Below, piece after piece: positions 38,154-50,084 of a stretch of 64,000 nt of DNA. The notes beneath the pieces were generated by a model. It ran no database searches. It was not told the DNA's origin and worked only from the letters and a program-made list of their open reading frames with translations. The position numbers and the translations under genes are program-made. How positions within the stretch are numbered: the stretch's first letter is position 1; each line of letters opens with the position of its first letter. This DNA is from Setaria digitata (lineage: Eukaryota; Nematoda; Chromadorea; Rhabditida; Setariidae): contig RCAB01000179.1 of assembly GCA_003640385.1 (NCBI GenBank), positions 51,635-115,634 of the forward strand, written 5' to 3'.

Positions 38154-38695
38154 GAAAGCAACAGTATGTTTTTATTTTTATACCAGCGAAATTTGTTGAT
38201 TAATTTTAATCGATTCTTATTGTGAACAAAAATACAATGATTTTTCAATCACTTATTGATAAGCTATTATCATGCTCTCTTATCAGAACTACGTGATTAT
38301 TTGATATTAAGAATGGCTTAAAATTAAGTAATTTTCCGGAAGAATAGAAATAAGAAGAGGAATCGGTTTCCGGTAATACAGACGAATTAATTTATTTAAC
38401 CATCAGATTTGTTTGTTTAAAGAAGGGAAACAATTTGATTTACATTCGTTTTTCTTTTCTGGAACAGCAAATAAAAATTAAACATCAAACTGACTTCTGA
38501 ATCAGAAGGCTGTGATGACAGATTCTGTTGCAGAAGTGCTCGCTCTTCCGTTGCATCTTCTGATTCTCGTTGATTCTCTTTATCGTTAATATCATAATGA
38601 TGATAATCGTAAGAATCATCATAAATCTCATCATTCCATCTACTCAATCTGGCTTCATCTGTTGTCTTCAAATCGCTTATCATTCTGTTAATCAT
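23163..38695 (-). CDS. ClC-2/CLH-3-like voltage-gated chloride channel
   Basis: 23 minus-strand exons: 38495-38695, 32717-32909, 31743-31862, 31263-31409, 30897-31030, 30452-30608, 29617-29745, 29382-29463, 29218-29319, 28815-28899, 28461-28613, 27897-28074, 27559-27656, 27339-27454, 27114-27250, 26750-26921, 25318-25544, 25113-25186, 24669-24860, 24225-24380, 23985-24057, 23599-23886, 23163-23521. They give 1190 aa. Family motifs: GSGIPE (221-226), GKEGP with gating Glu265, SIEVT and GIFMPAF (516-522). CBS1 spans ~633-705 and CBS2 ~855-910. Valine after the Glu of SIEV, where exchangers carry a second Glu, suggests a Cl- channel, not a Cl-/H+ antiporter. The inter-CBS linker holds KFSI (735-738), a candidate GCK-3/SPAK docking site. 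The ~280-residue tail after CBS2 is polar. Exon 1 is the least certain part; it fits in phase after an SL-like acceptor. Function: plasma-membrane anion conductance, volume and excitability control. Confidence 0.95.
25545..26749. other. Intron 16 of the chloride-channel gene
   Basis: No exon found. Contains a G19 run (26511-26529) ending in an n at 26530, flanked by two degenerate copies of a sequence around 'aaagttaaaaatatgtgaaatt' (about 26446 and 26622), so the n again marks a difficult repeat. Confidence 0.7.
32015..32134 (-). other. Candidate small open frame / alternative exon in channel intron 2
   Basis: On the minus strand an ACAG acceptor is followed at once by ATG and 39 codons ending in TGA (32015-32017). 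The sequence is lysine- and asparagine-rich with a plausible short helix. Spliced after channel exon 2 it would create an early stop (TAT GAA GAA AGA TGA), so it could act as a poison exon. No clear donor was found at its end. Confidence 0.2.
32910..38494. other. 5.6 kb first intron of the chloride-channel gene
   Basis: Joins the N-terminal coding exon 38495-38695 to exon 2. It contains a 52-base N gap (34096-34147) inside poly-A, and very many A/T runs. No internal exon was recognised. Its size could house an internal promoter for a shorter isoform that starts at the in-frame Met near 32888. Confidence 0.6.
34096..34147. other. Assembly gap (52 N)
   Basis: Run of N flanked on both sides by poly-A, within intron 1 of the chloride-channel gene. 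The gap probably reflects failure to cross the homopolymer. Confidence 0.98.
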
Positions 38696-38706
38696 TCGCC
38701 ACTAAA
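38696..38706 (-). promoter_or_regulatory. Probable SL trans-splice acceptor of the channel gene
   Basis: The minus strand reads TTTAG six bases upstream of the Met codon at 38693-38695 (AG at 38702-38703). Supports 38495-38695 as a true first coding exon. Confidence 0.5.
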
Positions 38707-39842
38707 CCTTCAAAAATTTTTACCAAAATATTGCATTGGAATAAAATTTCTTTTCTTTCGAAATTTAAAATTTGAAACTTTTCGAAAAAACAAATTTTTT
38801 TTTAAAAAAAAAAAAAAAAAAGTGAAAAATAAAAAAAAAATATAACAAATGGAAACAAATTAAAATCAAATTATTTCAGATTTAGCTACAAGCTTAACAA
38901 TTTGTTTTATTTACTTTTCTTTTTGAAATTAAATGTGTATATTTTAGATGAAATGGAAAAAACAATCGTTGTAAATAAAACTTTGAGCTGTTAAAACAAA
39001 TAAAAATAAAAAAAAGTTTTTTCATGCACTTTTAAAGTCTGATGAAAAAAAAAGTTACAAAGAAAAAAAAATTTTTTGATAAGAAAGGAATATTGTTCGA
39101 ATTAACTTCTATTCCTAAAGTTATTAATAATTACTTGATATTCTTTGAACAGTTAATTTGTTTTCTTTACATTTTTTAGAAAAAAAAAAAGACAAAAAAC
39201 AATTTCGTTTCTTCCTTTTATGAAAAAGAAAAATACAAAGAAATGAGATAATTGAATTGTATTATTATAATAAAAATTAATTTAAATTGCTTCTTTTTTC
39301 GCTAAAAAAAAAACTTTTTCTTTTAATTTATAATTGTAATAATAAAAAATAAAAAAAAAATACTATTTATAAGTTTGAAAATTATAAGACCGAGAGTAGA
39401 AAAAATGCATAAATAGTCAAACAATTTTAGTTTTTTGATCTAAATTAAAAAATTGAATTACTTCAAAAAAAAAAAAAAATTGCTCTCTTTTCCTTTCATA
39501 TTTTTTTTTTTCCTCTTTCTCTTTTTTTTTTTCTTCCTTTAAATTTTTGTTTACCTTTAGGTGTTACAAATTAGCTGAATATTATTGAACTCATCATAGC
39601 GAGCGCAGTAATAAAAGATAGCAATATTGATTGATTAGATAATTTTTTAGTTTCATTGTTTAACATCATAATAAATCTAGCTTAGTCTTTTTACGTATTG
39701 AAAGGAAAAATAATCAAACTAAATTGGTTAGAAAATGGTATGAATTTGATGTGTCGAATTTTTAAACTAAATATTTGAAGTGAAAGTGGAAAAAAAAAAA
39801 AAGTAAAACTGGAAAGAGCAAGTTTCAAAAATCTCAACTCTC

Positions 39843-39848
<6 letters not shown>

Positions 39849-39875
<27 letters not shown>
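39849..39875. repeat. GT microsatellite
   Basis: About 13 TG units followed by interrupted GT-rich sequence to ~39912. The minus strand gives a false His/Thr-rich open frame. Confidence 0.9.
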
Positions 39876-40010
39876 ATAGGTATGTAGTGTATGTATGGGT
39901 GTGTATGTGTTTATCAGTACTAACTGTAAAATTACGCATGGTTGATTTTATCAGTATTAACTTTGTCACCCAGTATGTATGACTTTTACTCTCAATAATT
40001 AAAAATAAAA

Positions 40011-40017
40011 CAATAAT

Positions 40018-40096
<79 letters not shown>
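40011..40096. repeat. AAT trinucleotide microsatellite
   Basis: Nearly perfect AAT repeat of about 85 bases, upstream of the BTB-repeat gene. Confidence 0.95.
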
Positions 40097-40862
40097 TCTC
40101 ATAAATGACAAAATAAAATTACATTTTATTATTTACTAATTTTTAGCTGTTTTTGAAAAAATAAATGAATAAATGCAACTTTGAACATATTTATGAACTA
40201 ATCACAAATATCATTTTTTTTTTTTTTTTTTTTTTTATTATACTGAAGTTTGAAAGCAAAATAAGGACAAAAAAAAAAGTGAAAAAAGGTAGAAAAAGCG
40301 AAATAATTGGTTTTTTTTTTTTGCTTTATTATTATGATAATTTTCAAATTTTATTAATCCTCTCCATTTTCTTTTTTCGCAAATAAATTTTTCAAAAGTT
40401 TTGATTTAATAAAAACTAAAAACGTTTCAGCTAGCAATTTTAATTACTTTTGTAGAATAAAATCAAAAAAATAATAACATTGACAACATACAGTTTTATT
40501 TTTGCACCACAAAAAGTTCACTAATTTGTAAGAATAGCAAAGACAGCATAATAAAAAATAAAAATAAAATAAAATGAAAAATTGTTCATATGCTAATTTT
40601 AAATTAAAAAAAAAAAATCAATTGTATGAATTTCTAAAGAATGTGATCATATGAAATGATAGTTTATGCTAATTTTGTATTTTTACTTAAACTGTAAAAA
40701 GAAAATGATCCAATTTTGAATTGAAAAAAAAAAATGGAAATTTTTCGAGATACCTGAGAGAAAATAAATTATCGAGAATGGGATAATTTATTGTTATTCA
40801 TAGTCAGTGCATTTTGGTTGGGTGGTTGAACGGCTCGAACTGTTTGCTTTCTCGGTTCTTTC

Positions 40863-43800
40863 ATGGCAGGAATGATGAATTCTGAACTTCATCATAAGTA
40901 ACATTTCTTCAAAATCTGCCGCACAGTTACAAAAATTATGCTAAAATTTCTAATTCCAAAAAGCGAAAGAAATTTCGTTGTTTAATTTACGAAAATTTTA
41001 ATTTTTCTACCTTTTAATTTATAGATTTAATTTGAGTAAATTTTAATTTACATATTATACTCCTACAGGTACAATAAATTATCAAGTTTAATTTGCACAT
41101 TTTAGCACAGAGAGGTCTTAAAAAAAAAAAAAAAAAAGAGAAATGGCAGTAAAACTGAAGAAAATGTTATAATGTTAGAAGTGGTAAATGATCAGAATTA
41201 GCAATTTCTACGTCTTGATCACGTCAAAATCGTTATTATTTTGGGTCGGTGAAAAGTTAAATCCTTGATGATTAGATTATTTCAGGATATTCCATCTGAA
41301 CGGGCATGATTTTCAACAACACTGCAACAGTATTGGCGAATATCTGCGTGAATTACGTGTAAAACGTGATCTAAGTACTGCTGATATTGAAATTATTTGC
41401 GCCCAAATGCAGGCCGATTTCTTGCATAGTAGCGTCGGTGCCATACATTCTAATTATATCCGCACTGTATGTTTTCGAATTTCCTTTTTTCTTATATTTT
41501 AATTTCCTTTTTTAAATTTTTAAAAAAGAATTAGCAATGGCAATAGTTAATGAGTTTTTCGATAGTTGCTATTCCACTCAGTGGACATTTCAATTTAGCA
41601 ATTTCACTTCAGATGCTCAAATGCCATCAAACACCTTTTCGAATTTCACTCCGTAATTGCCAGTTCAAAGCCGTTTCAGCAATAATTGATTGGATGTACA
41701 CCGGTGAAGTAAGCTTCCTTATCATTTATTTGTTTATCACCTATCAGATTTATTTATTTATTTTTTATCATTTATTTTTTCTTTTTCGCTTTCTCGAAAG
41801 ATGCTATTGCAATTTGAATTGCAGTTTAATGTCGAATTTAAAGTATTTATTTTTTAATACATTTAATTGTAGAAAATTCTAAATACCGATTTTAAGTTAC
41901 CGCAACACTAAAATACATTACTGAAAAAGTTTTAGTAAATGTTTAATTTTCTTTCATGTTTTTATATTTATCTATAGTTTTTTTTTTCATTTTTATATTT
42001 ATCTTCATTATATTTTTATTTTGATATTTACTTTTTAATTTTAATAAATAATAAAATCAAGAAATGATGAAATCACTAAAATTTAAAACATTCATTCACT
42101 AGGTCATTAAGAATCACTCATTAAATCTCACCCTTAATTCATGACTTTTTTTCTTGTTCTTTTTTTTTTTTTTAAGATTGAAATAACAGCAGAAGAATAT
42201 GGTGAACATTTCAAGGTTGTGAGCGGTCTTGGTGTTAACAAATTACAGCAAAATTTGGAAAATACTTTGCAAATTTTGGCTGCACAAAATGATTTTATCA
42301 TTTGTTGCATTAATGTTGCTACCGATCCAGAATGCTTGGTTCATTTCCAATTAATTTTATTCATTTCATTTATCATCAACTAAATTTTATTTAAATAAAT
42401 TAAATTTATTATTGAATCAGATTTGGATTGGGTTCAATAATTCGAAATTAAATTTGAAATTTGGACAATTTAAATTATAAATTTGATGTACAAATTGAAT
42501 TGGATTAGATTAGATTAAACTGGATTAAACAAAATTTTATCACTGATTGGAAATTTTTTACTCAGAAAAAAAAATCACTGATTACAAATTCTTTATTATA
42601 AAAATTTATTCATTGATAAGTTACTCTTAGCTGTTATAAAATTTGGTTATCATTTTTTTTTTTTTTTTTTAAATATCTCTTTTTTTCAAAATGGAAAATC
42701 TCTTATTATTTTTATTTGTTAAACTTGCTAAAATTTACGAAACAAATTTTTGATTAATAAAATTTGATAGCCAATTACAAATCTTCTAAGTTTTCGTTTT
42801 GAAATTTAGTTTAGAAATATTTAGTTCTCATTGTAAAACTTTATTATTGCATGAAATTTTTAAATATAAAATTCAATCGCTGATCATAATCTATACACTA
42901 ATGAATTTTTTTACATTATGAAATTAGGTTATTAGTTGCAGATCTAATTATTCCTGACATATTTTCCGCTACAAAATTTAGCTACTGATTACAAATTTTG
43001 ATTTTCCAATAAAGAAATTTAATTATTTCTCGAAAATCTTTCCAATTATAAAATTTAATTCGTAATTAGAGAAGCTTTGCCGGACAAAAATTTTTTATTT
43101 AAATTCAATTATAATACTTTGATAAGAATGAAAAAAAAACCTTTTCATTATGAACTAAAATTAAAAAAAATTTAAAATTATTTCAGGTATCTTCCATGGT
43201 ACGAAGTGTAATTTGTGAGAGATTTGTTGAAGCAATGCATACCTTATCAGATAGTGATATCCAGAAATTAACATCAAATGCTATCATGGAATTAGTTTCA
43301 TCACCGTTAATTAAATCGACCGGAAAAATTGACGCTGTCAATTTTGCACTCCAATGGTTCGTTCATTTCTTTTCATTTTTTCATCAAAAAAAAAAAAATT
43401 ATTTGCAGAATTTTCTTTTTTTTTTTTCTTGTTGCAACATCTATAATCAATGAAAATGAAATTATCACTTTCTGTCTTCAAACTTTCATTTCTTTTTTTT
43501 TATTTTAATAATTATTACCGTTATTATTATTTTCTTGCTTAAATAATTGCAATGATTAAAAATGAGATTAGTATTGAAGCTAGCTAGTTCTTTTTTTATT
43601 CTATTCTATTGCTATCAGATAGAATTATTTTTTAGAAAATTTTTCTAGGCTAAAGAATGCGTCACATTCACGTTTCCTGGATGCTGTACTCGGATCACTG
43701 TATATCGAAGCATTACGATCAGATCAATTGATTGCACTAGTTCAACATCTTCGACGTCTTTATCAAGAGCTTCCGAAAAGTTTACTTGCGCCAGTTCACG

Positions 43801-46800
43801 TATACGTTTGCAATAAACAAATTGTTGTAAGTAGTGATCCAAAAAAATATGCGAAGAGTAGCAACGTTATCGTACCGAATCCAACAACAGAGTAATTTAT
43901 TTATTTTTTTCAAATTTTTAAAACTTACAAGAAAAAGCTTTTAATTTTTATTTCTTTTTCTTTCTTTTTTCGTTTTTTTCGTTTTTTTTTTTTTTTAGAA
44001 TGTATGGTAATAAAGTTAGTGTAAAAAAAATTTTTTTAAATTATTCAAAAATTTTGTTATCAATAGTTAATTATTTAGTAGTGGAAATGAAACGGAATCG
44101 CAGAAATCGAAAAGTGTTGAAATGATTGGTAATGAATTGAGTGCTTCATATATTGCTGAAATTAATCAGTTGCCAAGTTTTGAGGAGCTTGTTCAGGTAT
44201 AATTTTTATTTTCCAAATTAATTTTTTTCCCGAATCATTTTTTAATAAACATTGAAATTCAAACAGGAAAAAAAAATCGAATAAAATTTCTTGTATAATT
44301 CATTACTTTGAATCATTAATTTTACAAATTTCAATCTAGTACTTAATAGTCTATTTTAGTTTGTAATTAGTTAAAATTCGCTTTGCCATTTAAATCGTTA
44401 AACAAAAATGAATGAAAAATTGGTATTTTATTGAAGTATCACAAACATATATTTTTAGTAAATTTTAGATTTCCTCATGACAGAAATAAATATTTTCAGA
44501 TTTACCAGCCAATAACGAACAATAGCCAAGAAATATTTGACGGCCATGTAATCGCGTACAAAAGCTTCCCCTCCGAAAATCAGAAAATCTCAGAGAAGCA
44601 TTGGTAATTTGTCCAATTAATATTGCTATTAGAAAAATTTGCTTTTAATAAAAAGTTTAGCATTTATCACTACTTGTTAATCATTTATATTTGCAAATTG
44701 GCTTATGATCTAATATTAAGACATAGTTTAATTTGACATTATTTGATATTTCATTTCAGTTTCTCACAACAACAACAATTCCTTCAGCCTAATGACGGTA
44801 TTACTCTTTCTAAAAAAAAAAAAAATTAAATTAAATTTAAGGAAAAATTAAGTAAAAGTTCAGATGATAGTGGATTAAAATAAAGTATTTCTATTTCACT
44901 AGAAATAGCTTAGTGGAGTACTATGAAACCAGCCTTTTCGAACGTGGACACAACATGTCACGTCTTATACTTAAATTTGTCAGTTTTAGACTTGCAGATG
45001 TCAATTTAAGGATTAAACAGCAAGAATTAAGAGCAGAAAAAATGCTACAAAACTGCAACATTATCGTATTTTTATTGATTAAAAAAAATGAATTCCAAAA
45101 TTCGGACGGAAAAAAAAACGCAATAATAAAGTTGAAGGCTCGTCAAATATCAAAATTTATCACAGTAAAAAGAACCAATAATGTATTGATAACCAAAGTT
45201 ATCTCTAAAAATATCTTTTACTATGTAAACAATTTTTTTCTTTTTTTTTTTTTTGATTGATCTTAAATAAAGTTAAAATGATATTAATGCATTTAACAGT
45301 CTAAAAGCTATAAAACTAGTTAGCATTAATAAATGAGTCATTATTTTGAAAGTTCATCATTTTTTTTAAAGATTATTACTATTTTTTTCCTTTATCTTTA
45401 CATAATTGAACTATTTAAGGATTCGTTAAAAAAAAAAAAGAAAAAAAAAATCTGAAAGATGCGTTGAATTAGTTTAAGGGAAAAAGCTATTTACATTTTA
45501 AAAAAGTTTAAATTTTAATTTTCAATTTTAATTTTCAGAAGGCACTCGATTAGCTGCTGCAGGAACAGTTACCGAGCAAAGTGATAATGCAACAACAGCG
45601 TGTCACTCATTTGGAACACGTGATGTCACAAGTATCAGCAGCGTATCAAATCAGTTCACGTCTAGAAAAAGCGGTATAATACTGAGATTATATCAAAAGA
45701 AAAAAAAAAAAAAAAAGCGGAAAGAAGGAAGGGAAATGAATATTTTGATGAAATTTAATTGAAACAGAGAAATTAAAATTATATTTAACAACTTTTAAAT
45801 TATTTATACAGTAAGCAAATATTATGACAGTATTCTTTCCTATCCCACTTCCTATTCTTAAATATTCAATCAGTCGATGTTGCTGTTCGTTATCATCTTT
45901 TATTTAAAAAATTAATTTACTGATAAATTAATGATAGTGCAGATAGTGTAACAGCAGCAAGTACAGATGAACGTACAATTGGGCGAAATGCATTTACTAC
46001 CGATAGTCTTCGCGATATTCAACTAATACGAAGTCCATTTTCACGTGAATGTAAGCATAACTTCGGATGACAAATTAGTAATTCGTTGCTTAAGATAATA
46101 AATTAATTAATTAATAAAATGATAAATCTATTTTCACGGAAGTGCAAGCGTAACTTATGATAGATAACAAATTAAGACAGCAAATTAATTATTATAATAA
46201 CAAATTTAAATATCACACATCAATCAATAATCTATAGGCATGTTCGATCCCTTTAGTATAAACAGTTTGAAAAGAAAAAAAAAAAAAAAAAAAAAAAAAT
46301 TTCATTTTATAGCTCCTGTCCGATCATCATGTGAAACGATCAATCGATATGCTTTTGGTTCCGAAAGTATTGCCGATATTAATCAAGTACCAATACAATT
46401 TTCAGATCGTTCACGAACTCCCGAAAGTTTGCAAAATTCCGGTAGAGCAATTTTTTTGATTAATAAATAATTTTATTTATTAAATTAAACCTCTAACTTA
46501 TTCATTAGTTTGTTAGTATATACATATTTGAGTAAAATTTAAAAAGGAAAAAAAAAGTTTAAAAACTAATTAATTTAAAATGGAGAAACTTTCTTAATTA
46601 TATGAATATTACTATCACAAATTTTCAGGATTAATTTCTAATCCGTATTCATCATTAAGTTCATTTGATCAGCCGTACAGTCGTCGAGCATTTGGAGTCG
46701 AGAGTTTGGCTGATTTACGAGACATTCCTGATCAGTTCAGCTCACAAGATAGTAAAACTAGTTTCTTTCTTCATTTACAGGAAGGATGAAACATGATTAA

Positions 46801-47240
46801 ATGGGCAATTCTATTTTCAGCAATTTTTCAGGAAAAAATGCGTTTTCACCGTCCACGGAAACTATTAATCGAAATGTGTACGGTGTTGAAAGTATCCTGG
46901 ATATTGAAAGCATACCAAAACAATTTTTCGGCAAAAGTATTTTAAGTTTAATTAAAATTTTAAAAAAACAGATAACTTTGTAAATTTATATATATATATA
47001 TATATTTTAGGATATTTTACACCAATTCTTGAGCATTATCCGGGCGGTAGTCGAGCTATTTACAATCTAACAGAGCAGATCAGACAAGCAAAAGACAAAA
47101 TGCATAATTTAAATTATTATTTCAAACAAGGTTCTCTTATTTTTCTAAGAAAAAAAAAATTAATTAGCTTAAAAGAAATCAAAACGAATTAAATTTTCGT
47201 TTGCATGAATTTTACTTTTTTTCTTTGTTTTTTCAGTTCA

Positions 47241-47272
<32 letters not shown>

Positions 47273-50057
47273 AAACTATGAGGATGTATGCGTCATTTAA
47301 ATTAAATTATAAATCTCATGAATAAATTGCAGATTTTGCTGACTCTCGAATGGTGGGAGAAAATTGGCACAGCAAAGAGCTTTCTCAAGAAAATATGCTT
47401 CTAATTTCTTTTCTTTTTAATTTAAAAAATTTTTTGAAACTTTCTTATTTAATTAGTTTTTTTTTTTTTTTGATTTATTGTTGTCTTGTTTTTTGACGTT
47501 TTTTCCCCACTTTATATATGCAAAAAAAAAAGTTAATCATTTCATTTTTTCAATGCTTAATTATCTAATTATTAATCATAGCTATTTTCATTATTTTAAA
47601 AAATACTTTTTAGGCGATCTACAGACCTTAAATCGTTACGCATTTGGAGAACAAAGTCTTGCTGATCTTCGTGAAATACAAAATCCATTCTCGATGAAGT
47701 ATTACGGTACGTTAAAATAGTGAAATGATTGGACAGTTTTATAACTTTCGAGGAAATTTCAATGTAATTAATCTACCATTTACAGAATTTTAGAAAATTT
47801 TAATTTAATTAATCCGCCAATTACAGTGTTTCAAATGCCTTCTCTGCAACTACATTAATTCAATTACTAGATATCTTAAATACTACACTATGTCGAAATA
47901 AAGGAATGGTTATGTATAGAAATATTAGTACTTTACTAGCTTTAAAATATTAATAGCCTATTAATTTTAATTAATAACTTATTAATTTCAATTTTCTACT
48001 TTAGTAGAAATATAATTCATGAATAAATTTTTCAATATTTTTAATGTGTCATATGGTTCATCTGTTGATAATTTAACCTTATTGAATTTAATTTCCATTT
48101 TACATTAGTGCTAGGAGAAATCAAATAGCTAATTAAAAGTACTTCCTAATTGTTTCAGGACGAAGTCATTCATCAGAAATTATAAAACGCCGTCCAAGTA
48201 ATACAGAAGATACAAGAACTCTTTCTAATTCTTTTTCTTCTAAAGGGAAAATTATTTAAATCAATAATTCTGAAAAAAAAAAGAACAAATAATTATTTCA
48301 AGAATTTTTTATCTCACTTTTACTTAATAACTCTATTTTATGGAGAAATGAAATTACTCGATGCATTTTAAATTCAATTAAATTTTTACTTTTAAAAAAT
48401 TCTCAATTTTATCCTTCGCTTTATACAGCTAACAAAAGTCATTTCGAAATTTCCTCCAACTGATATTTACAACTGCATTTAAATGATTGATTTACTAGAA
48501 TTTAAAAAAAAAAAATTAATTTCAATTTTTTTTTCGGTGCTTAATTATATTATAAAATAAATCAAAAAGTAGCATTTAGCTTGAAAAATTAATTTTATTT
48601 TTTATCAAAAATTTTTGTATTTTTATTTTAATGAAAAGCATAATTTTTTTTAGGATCATTAATTAACGAACATTTTTTCGGAAATACTGACTCTGCTAAA
48701 AGTATGCCTTCGTTCTAGAGCTTTATTTACAAAATTCGATTCATATTTAAGTAATTTGCATAATCAAATAAGAATAGTAGTAATGCAATAATAAAATACA
48801 TAAAAATATGCAGTGGTACAAATAAAATAAAGCACATGAAAATGATAAAAATGGTTCAAGTAATTTTAATAAAAAATATTTCAAATTATGCAAAATTTAA
48901 TTCAAATTAAAAAGAAATAACTGGTGTATATTAATTATTTCCCTTTTTTTTTTTTTTTTGAAAAATTTCTAAAATTTTAGTGCTTCTGTCAATTCAATTG
49001 AAAAGTTATCATCTAATCAGTCAATTTTAGGAACAGATAGCCTTCTTGATAGCAGATCAAGTCCTCATAAGCGCTACACCATTTCTGAAATTGAGGTTTG
49101 TAAGTGAAAGCTTCAAAATTAAGCTGTTTTTTTTTTTTATCTATTTGTATAAAATACCAACTTTTTCCTTTTTTTTTTTTTTAAATAAAATGTAAATTTC
49201 AGGATATTAACGCACATCCGGAATTTGTCCGTGAAGATCAAGTGATTGGTAAGAAGGCGTTTACGCGTGAAGAATGTGAAGAATTACGTGGAATTCCATC
49301 GATCACTGATAGTGATCCAAAGAAATCACCCATTATTAATCGATATGAGCTATCGGATAATGAGGTAAACATTTCAATAATTTAAGTATTTAAATGATTT
49401 GAGTGATTTGCTCAATTAATTTATTCATTAATTCTTATGATAAATTGATAATTTTTAATTTTTTTTTTTTTTTGGGAATTTATTAATTTATTTGGCAATA
49501 GTATATTAGTAATTATTTCTGTCAATATAACAGGATAATTAATATGATATACTGATAATTATTTAAATTTATAATAATTATTGATAAATGTAACTTTCAG
49601 CGAAGTGATATTCAAAAATTGCCGGACATCGTTGATTCACAATATACTATCGGACGTAATATGCGTTCCGAGGAAGAAATTCAAGAAATGAAAGAACTTC
49701 CGGACATGTGGGCTCACCTGTATTTACAATCTACAAGCACTAATTATTTAATTATTCACAGTTTATGCTCGGAAAAATTACTAAGAACTTTCCTATTGCC
49801 ATTGTAAATTCTGATCTCAAATACCATTTCTTTTCAGTCATTCATATTCATTTTCATCGGATGATGGGAAAATTTCAACAGCACACACTATTAGCAGTCG
49901 TCCCTCAGCCGGAATAATAAATTCCGGTTTGCAATCCGTCTATGTTGCCCCTAATATGCATTGTAACATTTTGGCAATTATCTTCACTTTCGCTGCCATA
50001 AATTTTTTATTGTTTTCCACAAGTGAAAATCAATTAGAAATATCTTTTCAGAAATGA
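40863..50057 (+). CDS. BTB-BACK protein with exon-encoded repeat array and C-terminal anchor
   Basis: 21 exons, long form: 40863-40897, 41286-41466, 41613-41708, 42177-42338, 43187-43356, 43649-43891, 44079-44196, 44500-44603, 44760-44797, 45539-45673, 45943-46050, 46313-46441, 46629-46751, 46832-46936, 47011-47130, 47614-47706, 48654-48701, 49031-49095, 49203-49364, 49601-49719, 49838-50057. They give 857 aa. Residues ~28-140 form a BTB fold (ADIEIICAQMQADFLHS, AIIDWMYTGE) and ~150-250 a BACK domain (ALQWLKNASHSRFLDAVLGS). No Kelch repeats follow. Instead a ~20-residue unit recurs about ten times between 305 and 780, best in exons 12-14 and 16 (INRYAFGSESIADINQVP; RRAFGVESLADLRDIP). The last ~30 residues hold a hydrophobic helix (~828-844), possibly a tail anchor. 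BTB-BACK proteins often serve as Cullin-3 adaptors; that role is inference. The repeats were not recognised. Confidence 0.85.
46238..46255 (+). other. Candidate 18-nt microexon of the BTB-repeat gene
   Basis: CTATAG precedes it and GTATAA follows it. It is 18 bases long, phase 1 at both ends like its neighbours, and open (it would insert CMFDPF). It lies between exons ending at 46050 and starting at 46313. Optional use would keep the frame. Confidence 0.35.
47332..47475 (+). other. Candidate alternative terminal exon of the BTB-repeat gene
   Basis: After a TTGCAG acceptor an open frame in the correct phase continues for about 45 codons to a TGA in a T-rich stretch. No donor keeps the phase-1 pattern. 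The encoded start FADSRMVGENWHSKEL does not clearly match the repeat, so this may be chance. Confidence 0.2.
48159..48259 (+). other. Probable alternative terminal exon of the BTB-repeat gene
   Basis: A strong TGTTTCAG acceptor opens a phase-1 exon that reads 32 residues (basic and serine-rich, e.g. IIKRRPS) and stops at TAA 48257-48259. No donor inside. Splicing from 47706 into this exon gives a 686-aa form that lacks the last repeats and the hydrophobic tail. Confidence 0.5.
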
Positions 50058-50078
50058 TAAGCTTACCACTTTTAGAGC

Positions 50079-50084
50079 AATAAA
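50079..50084 (+). promoter_or_regulatory. Polyadenylation signal of the BTB-repeat gene
   Basis: AATAAA starts 21 bases after the TGA at 50055-50057, which supports the long-form stop. Confidence 0.6.

Larger units (their letters stand above)
38696..40862. other. Divergent promoter region
   Basis: Spacer between the minus-strand channel and the plus-strand BTB-repeat gene. Contains a GT run (39849-39875) and an AAT run (about 40011-40096). No coding exon seen. Both promoters must lie here unless trans-spliced outrons extend further. Confidence 0.6.

Noticed and set aside
39691..39969. 92-codon minus frame with His/Thr run
   Set aside because: Translation of the GT microsatellite.
44913..45260. 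115-codon plus frame inside the BTB-repeat gene
   Set aside because: It lies between exons 44760-44797 and 45539-45673, which join in phase without it, and it ends in poly-T.
40863..50057. Kelch protein
   Set aside because: The region after BACK lacks the GG doublets and spaced Tyr/Trp of Kelch blades.
40863..50057. Calponin-like (UNC-87) repeats
   Set aside because: The unit lacks the G-x-x-x-G-M signature; similarity is limited to scattered residues.
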